Positions 45,087 to 53,946 of a stretch of 64,000 nt of DNA are shown here, in pieces. The first letter of the stretch is position 1; each line of letters begins with the position of its first letter. Source of the DNA: CAVPGP01 sp963704025 (GTDB taxonomy: Bacteria > Actinomycetota > Thermoleophilia > Gaiellales > Gaiellaceae); contig CAVPGP010000002.1 in NCBI GenBank assembly GCA_963704025.1, positions 868,001-932,000 of the forward strand. The letters are read 5' to 3'. The position numbers and the translations under genes are program-made. Under the pieces are notes generated by a model. The model saw nothing but the letters and a program-made list of their open reading frames with translations. It did no database searches and had not been told where the DNA came from.

Positions 45087-47473
45087 ATGCAGGAGCTGCT
45101 TGAGATCCGGCTTCTCGGCCCGTTCGAGGTTCTCGCCCACGGGAGGTTCGCGGACGTGGGTGGTTCGAAGCGTCAAGCCTTGCTGGCGATGCTTGCGCTC
45201 CGGCAGGGCCGGGTGGTCGACGTCGACGCGCTCGTCGACGGCCTGTGGGGGGAGGAGCTCCCGGCCGCTCGGCGGAACGCGCTCCATCATCACATCGCCC
45301 GCCTCCGCGCCGCGCTCGGAGAGGAGTCGGTCGTCGGCTTTCCCGACGGGTACGCGCTGAAGGGCGCGCGTGTGGATGCGGTCCGGTTCGAGGAGCTGCT
45401 CGCGGAGACGCGCTCCGCGCTGCGGGACGGCGACGCCCCTGCCGCGGCGGACGCGGCCGCGTCGGCGCTGGCCCTCTGGCGTGGGCCGGCGCTGCAGGGT
45501 CTGACCGGCACGGCGTGGTTCACCGCCGAGGCACGCCGGCTCGAGACGCTGCATGTCGACGCGCTCGAGGAGGACTTCGAGGTCAGGCTCGCGCTCGGCG
45601 AGCATCGCGAGCTCACGCCGGCGCTCCGTTCGGCGCTCGCGGACAACCCCTTCCGCGAGCGGCTCTGGGGGCAGCTGATGCTGGCGCTCTACCGCAGCGG
45701 CCGCCAGGCCGACGCGCTCGAGACGTTCCAGGAGGCCCGGCGCGTGCTCGCCGACGAGTTGGGGCTCGAGCCGGGGCCGGAGCTTCGGCGGCTCCAGGAG
45801 GCGATCCTCGCGCACGACCCCGCGATCGCCGCCGTCCCTGTCGACCGGAGGCGCCGCGGCAATCTCCCCGCGCCTTCGACGTCGTTCGTCGGCCGCGAGG
45901 ACGAGCTCGCCCAGGTCGCGGGCGCTCTGCACGAGCACCGCCTCGTGACGCTCACCGGTCCGCCCGGCGTCGGCAAGAGCCGGCTCGCCGTCGAGGCCGC
46001 GCGTTCCCTTGAGGGCGAATTCCCGGACGGCATCTGGCTCGTCGACTTCGCGCGGGCTGGCGGCGCGGACGATGCCGTCCGCCTCCTCGCACACGCCGTC
46101 GACGTTCGCGGCTCCGATCCGCTGGCGCGCGTGACTTCACGGCTTGGCCACGCTACGGCTCTCCTCGTTCTCGACGCGTGCGAGCACGTGCTCGACGAGG
46201 CGGCGCGGATCGCGTCGACCGTCCTCGCGGAGTGTCCCCAGGCCCGGATCCTGGCGACGAGCCGCGAGGCGCTCCACGTCGCGAGCGAGGTGAGACTCCC
46301 CGTGGCGCCGCTCGAGGCCGCGGCCGTCGAGCTCTTCCTCGAGCGTGCGCGCGCGGCACGACCCGGATTCGAGCCGGACGCCGAGGCGGTCGCCCTCGCC
46401 GCCGAGATCGTCCGGCGCGTCGACGGGTTGCCGCTCGCGATCGAGCTCGCGGCTGCGCGCGTGAACGTGCTCGGGCTCGGGGAGCTCGTTTCCATCCTCG
46501 AGCGGCGCGCAGCGCTCCTGCGTGACAGCCCGGCCTCCGACCCGGCCCGCACCGCGTTGCAGGGGCTCGTCGAATGGAGCTACGACCTTCTCACGGGGAC
46601 GAGAAGACGCTGCTGCAGCAGCTGGCCGTCCACCGCGCTCCGGTCGAATTGCGGATCGAGCAGCTCGCCGACCTCTGCTACATCGCAACGGAAGAGTTCG
46701 ATCTCGACCCGGCGCTCATGGCCGGGGAACGCGCGGTCTCGCTCGCCGCGAGCGCAGCGGCTCCGTGGCAGCGCGGCTTCGCGCAACTGATGCTCTCGCT
46801 TGCCCTCGGGCAATCGGGCGACGCCGAACGGGCCGCCGCGACGGCCGACGACGCGGCCGCCGCGTTCGAGGAGGCCCGGGACGACTGGGGCATCGCGGCG
46901 AGCAGCCTCATTCGCGCGATCGGCGCCGCGCACGCGGGCGACGTCTCCACCGTCGCCGCGACGGCCTCGGTCGCCCGCCGCCACCTGGACGCGGTCGGAT
47001 ACGACGCGTTCAGCGCCCCCGTGCTGCTGCTCGAAGCGTGGGCGGCCGAGCGGGGCGGGGAGGACGCGGCCGCAGTGGATGCGTACCGGCGCGCGCACGA
47101 GCTCGCGGGACGAATCGGGTTCGGCGACCATGCGGCGTTCGCCCTCGTCGGACTGGGAGCGAGCGCGCTCGCGAGCGGCGACCTGCGCGAGGCCGAGGAG
47201 CTCCAGCTTCTTGCGCTTGCGACAGCCGAGGAAGCCCAGGCGACGTTGGTCGCGGCCCAGGCACGCGTCCAGCTCGCGCGGATCGCCGCGGCGTCCGGCA
47301 ACGCGGACGAAGCCGATCGCCTGTACAGCGAGGTCATCGCGTGGTCGACGCTGGACCGGCCGCACCAGGCGCGCGAGAGCCTCTTCGTCGCGCTCGCCGG
47401 CAATCCGGCCACCGCTGCGGAGCGTGGGCTCGCCGAGCTCGCGGCGTCCCGCTCCGGCACCGCGCTCACGTAG
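45087..47473 (+). pseudogene. AfsR-type SARP regulator with NB-ARC domain, frameshift and internal deletion
   Basis: Residues 1-~245 are an intact winged helix (IRLLGPFEVLAHGRFADVGG, KRQALLAMLALRQGRVVDVD) plus BTAD domain (FRERLWGQLMLALYRSGRQA). Then an NB-ARC ATPase with Walker A GPPGVGKSRL and ATSREALHVASEVRLPV follows. Near 46592-46597 one base is missing (LLHGDEKTLLQQLAVHR resumes in another frame). Directly after AVHR the sequence jumps to PVELRIEQLADLCYIATEEF, in the TPR region, so roughly 150 or more residues of the NB-ARC end appear deleted. The N-terminal SARP unit alone (~500 codons) could still be made. It is the probable regulator of the TGGCA sites around it. Confidence 0.75.
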
Positions 47474-47478
47474 AGCAC

Positions 47479-47515
47479 TGGCAGAAGCGTCGCCGCGCCT
47501 GGCAGAGGGTTGGCA
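47479..47515 (+). promoter_or_regulatory. TGGCA triple-repeat site upstream of coiled-coil/mgtA operon
   Basis: TGGCA at 47479, 47500 and 47511 (spacings 21 and 11), followed by TCGGCGCCG. It ends 54 bases before the ATG at 47570, the first gene of a probable operon through mgtA. Confidence 0.8.
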
Positions 47516-47569
47516 TCGGCGCCGACGAGCCTTCGTGATGTCAGAGAACAGCCAACAGGAGGCCCGAAC

Positions 47570-48091
47570 ATGAGCACGATCACGATCGACGACCAGCTTG
47601 CGGAGATCCGCCGCCGGATCGACCGGCTGGAGGCATTCGCGCAGGCTGATGCCGCTGCGGACGGCTCGCGAATCCGCCGCCACGTCGACGCGCTGCGCCG
47701 GGAGGAGGCATCGGTCCTGGTTGCGCCCGACCAGCTCGACGAGAAGCTCGGGCAGCTGAAGACGAGGCTCGCCGTCGCCGAGAACTCGGTCGTCGCAGAC
47801 GTCTCCGACGAGTGGACGACGTTCGCGGGGGCCGTCGAGGACGAGCTCCGCAGCTGGGACACCTACCTCGAGCGGCTGCAGGCGACGGCGGCGACGAAGG
47901 ACGGGAGCGCGCGCGAGCGGGCCGAGGCGGCGATTGCCGACGTTCGCACCCGGCGAATCGCGGTCTACGACCGCCTCGCACAGGCGCGCAGAGACGTCAA
48001 CGGCGCCTGGCACGTGCAGAGGAACCACGTCAGCGCGGCCCGCGACGAGCTCGAGCAGAAGGCCGACGAGCTGTCGGCGAAGATCACGTGA
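47570..48091 (+). CDS. Coiled-coil protein, first gene of mgtA operon
   Basis: A 173-residue soluble helical protein with heptad-like patterns (DQLAEIRRRIDRLEAFAQAD, DELRSWDTYLERLQATAA, SAARDELEQKADELSAKI). No catalytic motif. ATG 47570 follows ACAGGAGG. The next genes (small membrane protein, DUF1003, Mg2+ ATPase) follow with gaps of 16 bases or less or overlaps, so a shared transcript is likely. Confidence 0.7.
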   Translation: MSTITIDDQLAEIRRRIDRLEAFAQADAAADGSRIRRHVDALRREEASVLVAPDQLDEKLGQLKTRLAVAENSVVADVSDEWTTFAGAVEDELRSWDTYLERLQATAATKDGSARERAEAAIADVRTRRIAVYDRLAQARRDVNGAWHVQRNHVSAARDELEQKADELSAKIT

Positions 48092-48107
48092 GAGGGAGGA
48101 GGACACC

Positions 48108-48251
48108 GTGCAATCGATCGACCCGGCTCTGGTGACCGCGCTCGTCGCGATGTGCGTCGGGGCGCTGATGGTGCAGGCGGGCGTTGCGAAGCGGCAGCTC
48201 GCCTGGCGGCCGCTCCGGACGCGGCGCGTGAGAAGGCGGCGGCGTCGGTGA
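48108..48251 (+). CDS. Small single-helix membrane protein
   Basis: A 47-residue ORF starting with GTG 48108 after a GGGAGGAGGA ribosome binding site. One hydrophobic helix (VTALVAMCVGALMVQAGVAK) is followed by an arginine-rich tail. The stop TGA overlaps the ATG of the DUF1003 gene (TGATG). A paralog lies at 37436. Small single-helix proteins next to MgtA-type pumps can be regulators of the pump; that role is inference here. Confidence 0.65.
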   Translation: MQSIDPALVTALVAMCVGALMVQAGVAKRQLAWRPLRTRRVRRRRRR

Positions 48252-48676
48252 TGGAGCTCTCGCCCCGCCGGCTCGAGCCGAACCCGGCGCTCGTCCGGCA
48301 GGCGGACCAGCGTGCGAAGAGCATCGAGAACCGGGTGGCCGACCGGATCACCGCGTTCGCCGGCTCGATGCCGTTCGTCTACATCCACATCGCCTGGTTC
48401 GGCTGCTGGATCGGATTCGGCGTCGAGAGATACCCGTACGGCCTGCTGACGATGATCGTCTCGCTCGAGGCGATCTTCCTCTCGACCTTCGTCATGATCA
48501 GCCAGAACAGGGCGGACGCGAAGCGTCAGATGATCGCCGACCAGCAACGGCAGACCGTCAAGGAGGAGGACAGGCAGAACGAAGAGCTGCTCGAGCTCTC
48601 GCGTCAGATCCTCGACCTCACGAAGGCGATTCACGCTGACTCGACCCCGCCTGCGGCGAGGCATGGCAGCGCCTGA
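48251..48676 (+). CDS. DUF1003 membrane protein
   Basis: A 141-residue DUF1003 protein: MPFVYIHIAWFGCWIGFGVE, LLTMIVSLEAIFLSTFVMIS, QNRADAKRQMIADQQR. Start ATG 48251 overlaps the preceding stop, and its end overlaps the mgtA start by 14 bases. The translational coupling to the Mg2+ ATPase supports a related role in the membrane. Confidence 0.9.
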   Translation: MELSPRRLEPNPALVRQADQRAKSIENRVADRITAFAGSMPFVYIHIAWFGCWIGFGVERYPYGLLTMIVSLEAIFLSTFVMISQNRADAKRQMIADQQRQTVKEEDRQNEELLELSRQILDLTKAIHADSTPPAARHGSA

Positions 48677-51350
48677 CGCAATCGGGACGAAGCAGCACGC
48701 TCCACCGCGGACGGTCGACCTGGCCGACGCCGCCACGATGCCTGCCGAGGACGTGCTGCGCGCCCTCGATTCGAGCAGCGACGGCCTCTCGTCGACCGAG
48801 GCGCGAGCGCGCCTCGAGCGCGTCGGAGCGAACGCGCTTCGCAGCCACGGCGCCGGCGCGATCGCCGTCCTCGTCGGCCAGCTGCGGAGCCCGTTCCTGC
48901 TCCTGCTCCTCGCAACGGCGGTCGCGGCGGCGGTCTTCGGCGAGCGGACGGACGCGATCATCATCTTCCTGATCAGCGGGCTCAGCGTCGGGCTCGGGTT
49001 CGTGAGCGAGTACCGCTCCGCGCGTGCGGTCGACGCGCTGCACTCGCAGCTCAGACACACGATCGTCACGCGACGAGACGGGACAGCTGCCGTCGTCGAC
49101 GTGACCGAGCTCGTGCCGGGCGACGTCGTCCGCATCGGCGTCGGCGACGTGGTGCCTGCCGACCTGCGGTTGCTCGAGGCGGAGGGGCTCGAGTGCGAGG
49201 AATCCGTCCTGACCGGCGAGTCGGCGCCGGCGGAGAAGAACGTCGAGCCGGTGGCGAAGCCGGAATCGCCGCTCGAACTGCCGTCGTGCGCCTTCATGGG
49301 AACCGTCGTCCGGGCCGGGAGCGGCGTCGGGCTCGTCGTCCAGACCGGCGGGCGGGCCGAGTTCGGCAGGATCGCGATGCAGCTCGGGGAGCGCCAGCCG
49401 CAAACGGCGTTCCAGCTCGGCCTGCGCGACTTCTCGATCCTGCTCGTGCGCTTCGCGGGCGCACTCTCGGTCACGATCCTGATCGTCAACGTGGCGCTCG
49501 GCCGGCCCGTGATCCAGTCGGTCCTGTTCGCGCTCTCGATTTCGATCGGGCTCACGCCCCAGCTGCTGCCGGCGATCGTCAGCGTCAGCCTCTCGACCGG
49601 CGCGCGGCGGCTCGCGCAGCGGAAGGTGATCGTCAAGCGTCTCGTCGCGATCGAGGACTTCGGGAACATCGACGTCTTCTTCACCGACAAGACGGGCACG
49701 CTGACCGAGGGTCGCATCCGTTTCGCGGCGGCGCTCGACGCGACGGGCGCGGACGACGAGGCGGTTCTCCGTGACGGGCTGCTCTGCTCCGACGCGATCG
49801 TGGACGACGGCGGCACGGTCGTCGGCGGGCCCGCGCTCGACCAGGCGCTGTGGACGGCGCCCGGCGTGCAGCGGATCGGCCTCGCGTCGTACCGCCGCCT
49901 CGCCGAGAGACCGTTCGACTACGAGCGCCGCATCGCCTCCGTCCTGGTCGAGGGCCCGGACGACGCGCGAACGGTGATCGTCAAGGGCGCACCCGAGCTC
50001 GTGCTGGCACGGTGTCGCGACGTGCTGCCGAAGGCGCAGTCGGTGCTCGACGCGGAATTCGCGCGCGGCAGTCGCGTCGTCGCCGTCGCCACGCGCGACG
50101 CGAGCGGGATCACGACGCTTTCGGGCCGCGAAGAGGACGGGCTCGAGCTTGCCGGATTCTTGACCTTCGTCGATCCGCCGAAGGCGGACGCAGCCGACGC
50201 GATCGCCCGCCTGCACGAGCTCGGTGTCGAGGTCAAGGTGATCACGGGCGACAACGACCGCGTCGCGAGCAAGGTCTGCGCCGACCTGGCGCTGCCGGTG
50301 CGGGGCGTCCTGACGGGAAAGCAGCTGGACGCGCTCGACGACGCCGCGCTCGCGGCCGCGCTTCCGCAGACCACGGTGTTCGCACGCGTCACGCCCGAGC
50401 AGAAGTCGCGTGTGATCAACGCGCAGCGCACGCTCGGCTCGACCGTGGGCTTCATGGGCGACGGCGTCAACGACGCGGTCGCGCTCCACGACGCCGATGT
50501 CGGGATCTCCGTCGACAGCGCCACCGACGTCGCCAAGGACGCGGCCGACATCGTGCTGCTCGAGAAGGACCTCGACATCCTCGCGACCGGCATCGGGGAG
50601 GGACGACGCATCTTCACGAACACGATCAAGTACGTGTTGATGGCGACCTCGTCGAACTTCGGGAACATGTTCAGCGCGGGCGCCGGCTCGATGTTCCTCA
50701 CGTTCCTGCCGCTGCTGCCGACGCAGATCCTGCTCAACAACCTGCTCTACGACACGAGCCAGATGACGATCCCGACCGACAACGTCGACGAGGAGCAAAC
50801 GCGCCGGCCTGCGCACTGGGACATCTCGATGATCCGGCGCTTCATGCTCTTCTTCGGGCCGATCAGCTCGCTCTTCGACTTCGGCACCTTCGCGATCCTG
50901 CTGCTCGGCTTCGACGCGAGCCACACGCTCTTCCGTTCAGGCTGGTTCGTCGAGTCGCTTGCGACGCAGTGCCTCGCCATCTTCGCGATCCGCACGCGTC
51001 GCGTCCCCTTCTTCCGGAGCCGAGCAAGCACGGCGCTCACCGCGTCGACGCTCGTCGTGGTGGCGGTCGCCTTCGCGCTGCCGTTCTCGCCGCTCGCGCA
51101 CACGCTCGGGTTCACGAGCCTGCCGGTGGGCCTCGTCGCCGCGATCGCCGCGATCGTCCCCGCGTACCTGCTCGTGCTCGAGCTCGCTAAGCGAGTGTTC
51201 TACCGGCGCGAGGCGGCCAGGCCGTCCACGGCACCGGTCCGGCGGCTGCCGCACGAGCACCGGATCCTGCGGCGCGCGGCGCGGTGGACGCGACGCCGTA
51301 GCCACCGCCCGAGAGGCCCGCGCTCGACGCGGGCGGCGGCCGCGTCGTAA
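48663..51350 (+). CDS. mgtA: MgtA-type magnesium-translocating P-type ATPase
   Basis: An 895-residue P-type ATPase. The actuator domain has TGES (184-187), the phosphorylation motif DKTGT begins at D342, and the hinge motif GDGVNDAV is at 599-606. About ten membrane helices are present, with a C-terminal set typical of MgtA/MgtB. Such pumps import Mg2+ under starvation or acid stress. No Mg2+-sensing leader was recognised. It ends an operon that begins at 47570 and is headed by a TGGCA array. The Arg-rich tail is probably disordered. Confidence 0.92.
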   Translation: MAAPDAIGTKQHAPPRTVDLADAATMPAEDVLRALDSSSDGLSSTEARARLERVGANALRSHGAGAIAVLVGQLRSPFLLLLLATAVAAAVFGERTDAIIIFLISGLSVGLGFVSEYRSARAVDALHSQLRHTIVTRRDGTAAVVDVTELVPGDVVRIGVGDVVPADLRLLEAEGLECEESVLTGESAPAEKNVEPVAKPESPLELPSCAFMGTVVRAGSGVGLVVQTGGRAEFGRIAMQLGERQPQTAFQLGLRDFSILLVRFAGALSVTILIVNVALGRPVIQSVLFALSISIGLTPQLLPAIVSVSLSTGARRLAQRKVIVKRLVAIEDFGNIDVFFTDKTGTLTEGRIRFAAALDATGADDEAVLRDGLLCSDAIVDDGGTVVGGPALDQALWTAPGVQRIGLASYRRLAERPFDYERRIASVLVEGPDDARTVIVKGAPELVLARCRDVLPKAQSVLDAEFARGSRVVAVATRDASGITTLSGREEDGLELAGFLTFVDPPKADAADAIARLHELGVEVKVITGDNDRVASKVCADLALPVRGVLTGKQLDALDDAALAAALPQTTVFARVTPEQKSRVINAQRTLGSTVGFMGDGVNDAVALHDADVGISVDSATDVAKDAADIVLLEKDLDILATGIGEGRRIFTNTIKYVLMATSSNFGNMFSAGAGSMFLTFLPLLPTQILLNNLLYDTSQMTIPTDNVDEEQTRRPAHWDISMIRRFMLFFGPISSLFDFGTFAILLLGFDASHTLFRSGWFVESLATQCLAIFAIRTRRVPFFRSRASTALTASTLVVVAVAFALPFSPLAHTLGFTSLPVGLVAAIAAIVPAYLLVLELAKRVFYRREAARPSTAPVRRLPHEHRILRRAARWTRRRSHRPRGPRSTRAAAAS

Positions 51351-51364
51351 AGCACGCCGCGAGC

Positions 51365-51401
51365 TGGCAGCACGGAACGCCGCAGTGGCAGTGGAGTGGC
51401 A
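51365..51401 (+). promoter_or_regulatory. TGGCA triple-repeat site upstream of HdeD-like gene
   Basis: TGGCA at 51365, 51386 and 51397 (spacings 21 and 11), followed by TCGGCGTCG. Ends 55 bases before the ATG at 51457. Confidence 0.8.
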
Positions 51402-51456
51402 TCGGCGTCGCGCAGTGTCGGTGGTGCAAGTGTCATTCACGGAACGGAGGTAGGAG

Positions 51457-52089
51457 ATGGACACCTTGATCGATCGCGTCGCAGAGACTTCGCAGACGCA
51501 GCTCAAGAAGATGCGCTGGACGCTCGGCCTGCACGGCCTGGCGTCGGTCGTGTTCGGCGTGATCATTCTCGCCTGGCCCGGCATCAGCGTCTACGCGCTC
51601 ACGATCGTCTTCGGCGCCTACACGCTCGCCACGGGCATCGTCGAGCTCGGCACCGCGTTCACCTCGCGGGGCAAGGAGGAGCGGGCGTGGCTGGTCCTTC
51701 GTGGCCTGCTTGGGATCACCATCGGCGTGCTTGTCTTCGCCTGGCCCAGCATCTCGGCGCTCGCACTGCTCTACGTGATCGGCGCCTACGCCGTCGCGCT
51801 CGGGATCCTCGCCGTCGTCGCGTCGTTCCGGCTCCCGCTGGACCGTCGCGACACGGCATCGATGCTCCTCACCGGCCTCGTGTCGATCGTCTTCGGGATC
51901 GTCATCTTCGCGGAGCCGGGTGCAGGCGCGCTCGCCCTGCTCGCACTGATCGCAGCGTTCGCGCTCGTCACCGGAGTCACGGAGCTCGTCGTCGCCATCG
52001 GCGGCGAGAAGCTGCTCGAGCGGAAGGCGAAGAAGACCTTCGCGCCGCCTCGAACGTCGACGAAGACGACTCCGCAGCCGTCGCATTGA
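51457..52089 (+). CDS. HdeD-like DUF308 membrane protein
   Basis: A 210-residue protein with six to seven hydrophobic helices and the family turns LAWPGISVYALTIVFGAY and FAWPSISALALLYVIGAYAV. It is the intact counterpart of the partial gene at position 1. GGAGGTAGGAG precedes the ATG. Related HdeD proteins help survival at low pH. Its promoter carries the TGGCA array shared with mgtA and ftsH. Confidence 0.9.
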   Translation: MDTLIDRVAETSQTQLKKMRWTLGLHGLASVVFGVIILAWPGISVYALTIVFGAYTLATGIVELGTAFTSRGKEERAWLVLRGLLGITIGVLVFAWPSISALALLYVIGAYAVALGILAVVASFRLPLDRRDTASMLLTGLVSIVFGIVIFAEPGAGALALLALIAAFALVTGVTELVVAIGGEKLLERKAKKTFAPPRTSTKTTPQPSH

Positions 52090-52165
52090 CCGCCAATCTG
52101 CACAACCGCACGTCCACGGAGCCGGCGACCACCTCGCCGGCTCCACGCGTCGGCGTCGCGGTCTT

Positions 52166-53218
52166 TCAAGTCCGCACGGCGCTGTAGCGGCGGCGGAACA
52201 GCCCGTACGCGACGGCTCCTGCCGGGAGCGGCAGCCAGTACGACGCGATCCGGTAGAGGAGCGTCGCGGCCAGCGCGTCGTGTCCGGAGACGCCGGCAAG
52301 GGTGAGCGTCCCGACGAGCCCCGCCTCGACGAAGCCGAGGCCGCCCGGCGTCAAGGGGAGGAGCGCGAGCAGCTCTGCGGCGACGTATGCGAGCAGCACG
52401 AGCGAGGGCCGAGGCTCGGCCCCGACGGCACGGAGCGCCGCGAGCAGCGCCAGGTAGTCGAAGACGGTGTTCCCGGCGGCGGCAAGCATCGCCGCCTTCC
52501 AGCGCGCTCCGAGCGTGCTGCGGATGAAGTCACGCGCGTCCAGCAGCTCGCGGGCGACGCCGCTCACGCGTTGGCGGCGCCGGATCGTGGCGTTCAGGAG
52601 CCACTCGATCGCGTTCCCTGCGAGCTCGAGCGGCCGGTCGGTCGTCATGACGACCGCTCCGGCGAGGAGCAGCAGGCCGAACAGGCCCACCCCGAGGTAC
52701 GCGGCAGTGGCGAGGCTGTGGCTGACGGCCGCGCCGCCGAGGATTGCCGGTAGGGCGAGCACCGGCAACGCTGCCGTCGTCGCGAGCTGGAGCGTCGTGG
52801 ATGCACCGAACGCGGCGACCGCATCGCCGGTCTCGACCCCGGCGTCGTGGAGCATCGAGGCAGAGAGCGCGGCGGCGGTGGCGCCGCCGCCCGGGAAGAT
52901 TCGTCCGGCCAGGTTGCCGCTCAGCTGCGCCGTCGCGACCGGAAACCACCCCTTCGTGCGGAGCGCGATCCGGTCGAGCTGCCAGAGCCAGACGTAGCTC
53001 GTGATCTCGCAGGCGAGGACGAGGACGGCGAACGGCCAGTCGAGGTGCGAGAGCGACCGCCACGACCCGAACACCGCGAGCAAGCTCGGGAGCAGGAGGT
53101 AGAGCGATGCGCCGGCCAGCAGGAGCAGGACGACGCGCTTGGCGTAGCGCAGCGGCGCTCTCGCCGACGAGCGCGTCCCGCGGGCTTCGCCGTCCGGATC
53201 TTCGAGGCCCTTCGGCAT
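52166..53218 (-). CDS. UPF0104/LPG-synthase-TM-like flippase-fold protein
   Basis: A 350-residue integral membrane protein with about eight helices of the lysylphosphatidylglycerol synthase TM / YbhN family. The diagnostic segments are SGNLAGRIFPGGGATAAALS and LLPLTPGGLGFVEAGLVG. No C-terminal aminoacyl-transferase domain is present, so a lipid-flippase or glycolipid role is more likely. It is divergent from the YceI gene, sharing an intergenic region with a TGGCA array. Confidence 0.87.
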   Translation of the reverse strand: MPKGLEDPDGEARGTRSSARAPLRYAKRVVLLLLAGASLYLLLPSLLAVFGSWRSLSHLDWPFAVLVLACEITSYVWLWQLDRIALRTKGWFPVATAQLSGNLAGRIFPGGGATAAALSASMLHDAGVETGDAVAAFGASTTLQLATTAALPVLALPAILGGAAVSHSLATAAYLGVGLFGLLLLAGAVVMTTDRPLELAGNAIEWLLNATIRRRQRVSGVARELLDARDFIRSTLGARWKAAMLAAAGNTVFDYLALLAALRAVGAEPRPSLVLLAYVAAELLALLPLTPGGLGFVEAGLVGTLTLAGVSGHDALAATLLYRIASYWLPLPAGAVAYGLFRRRYSAVRT

Positions 53219-53238
53219 GTAGCCGCTCGTCTACCACG

Positions 53239-53275
53239 TGGCACCGAGCCCGGCGAGTCTGGCAGAGGTTTGGCA
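53239..53275 (+). promoter_or_regulatory. TGGCA triple-repeat site upstream of YceI gene
   Basis: TGGCA at 53239, 53260 and 53271 (spacings 21 and 11), followed by GCGGTGTCG. Ends 45 bases before the ATG at 53321. Located between the divergent flippase-like and YceI genes. Confidence 0.8.
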
Positions 53276-53320
53276 GCGGTGTCGGCCAGCGTTCGTCGCA
53301 CACCCACGAAAGGAGTTGCG

Positions 53321-53839
53321 ATGACCACGACAGAGATCGAGCAACGCACCGCCGCGCCGACGCGCTGGACTCTCGACAGCGACGCGACGTCGGTCGAGTT
53401 CGCCGTCACGACGTTCTGGGGCCTGATGACGGTTCACGGCCGCTTCGACCGGTTCGACGGCTGGTACGAGGACGGCCCCGGCGGCACCACGATCGAGCTC
53501 ACGATCGACGCCGAAAGTCTCGACACCGGGCATGCGACGCGCGACAAGCATCTGCGCTCGACCGACTTCTTCCAGGTTGTCGCGCATCCGGAGGTGCGCT
53601 TTACGTCAAGCCGCGTCCACCAGGTGACTAGCGAGATCCTGCACGTCGTCGGCCACCTCGAGGCAGCAGGAAAGGTCGTGCCGCTCGAGTTCCCCGCCAC
53701 CGTGCGGCGGCTCGACGACGCGCTCGAGATCGAGGCGACCACGACGGTCGACCAGCGGCAGCTCGGGATGAGCAGCGGCCGGTTCGGCATGATCCGTCCG
53801 CCGGCGACGCTGCACGTCAACGCGCGGTTGAGCCGATGA
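53321..53839 (+). CDS. YceI-family lipocalin-like protein
   Basis: A 172-residue cytoplasmic YceI protein: WTLDSDATSVEFAVTTFWGL, TIDAESLDTGHATRDKHLRS, then DFFQVVAHPEVRFTS. The fold binds isoprenoid-type lipids in characterised members, and YceI proteins are often stress-induced. GAAAGGAG precedes the ATG. Its stop overlaps the start of a truncated NDH-2 fragment. Confidence 0.92.
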   Translation: MTTTEIEQRTAAPTRWTLDSDATSVEFAVTTFWGLMTVHGRFDRFDGWYEDGPGGTTIELTIDAESLDTGHATRDKHLRSTDFFQVVAHPEVRFTSSRVHQVTSEILHVVGHLEAAGKVVPLEFPATVRRLDDALEIEATTTVDQRQLGMSSGRFGMIRPPATLHVNARLSR

Positions 53840-53946
53840 CCGCTCGCCGTCGAGTCGTGATCGTCGGCGGCGGCTTCGGCGGCCTCGCCGCCGCAAAGGC
53901 GTTGCGTCGCCCGTGGGGTGCTCGCGTCGTCCGGTGGACGAGGTGA
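53836..53946 (+). pseudogene. N-terminal stub of an NDH-2-like FAD oxidoreductase
   Basis: Thirty-six residues: MTARRRVVIVGGGFGGLAAA, then KALRR and an unrelated end. The FAD-binding GGGFGG loop is typical of type II NADH dehydrogenases (~400 residues). The rest is missing and the MFS gene follows immediately, so a deletion has joined the two. ATG overlaps the YceI stop. Confidence 0.65.

Noticed and set aside
42747..46094. Very long minus-strand frame (1115 codons) covering the ftsH and AfsR regions
   Set aside because: Its composition is Arg/Ala/Asp-rich with no domains, and it is antisense or out of frame to the clear ftsH, DUF1269 and AfsR genes. It is a GC-rich shadow frame.
46580..49816. 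Minus-strand frame of 1078 codons opposite AfsR, DUF1003 and mgtA
   Set aside because: Serine/arginine-rich shadow of well-supported plus-strand genes; no recognisable motif.
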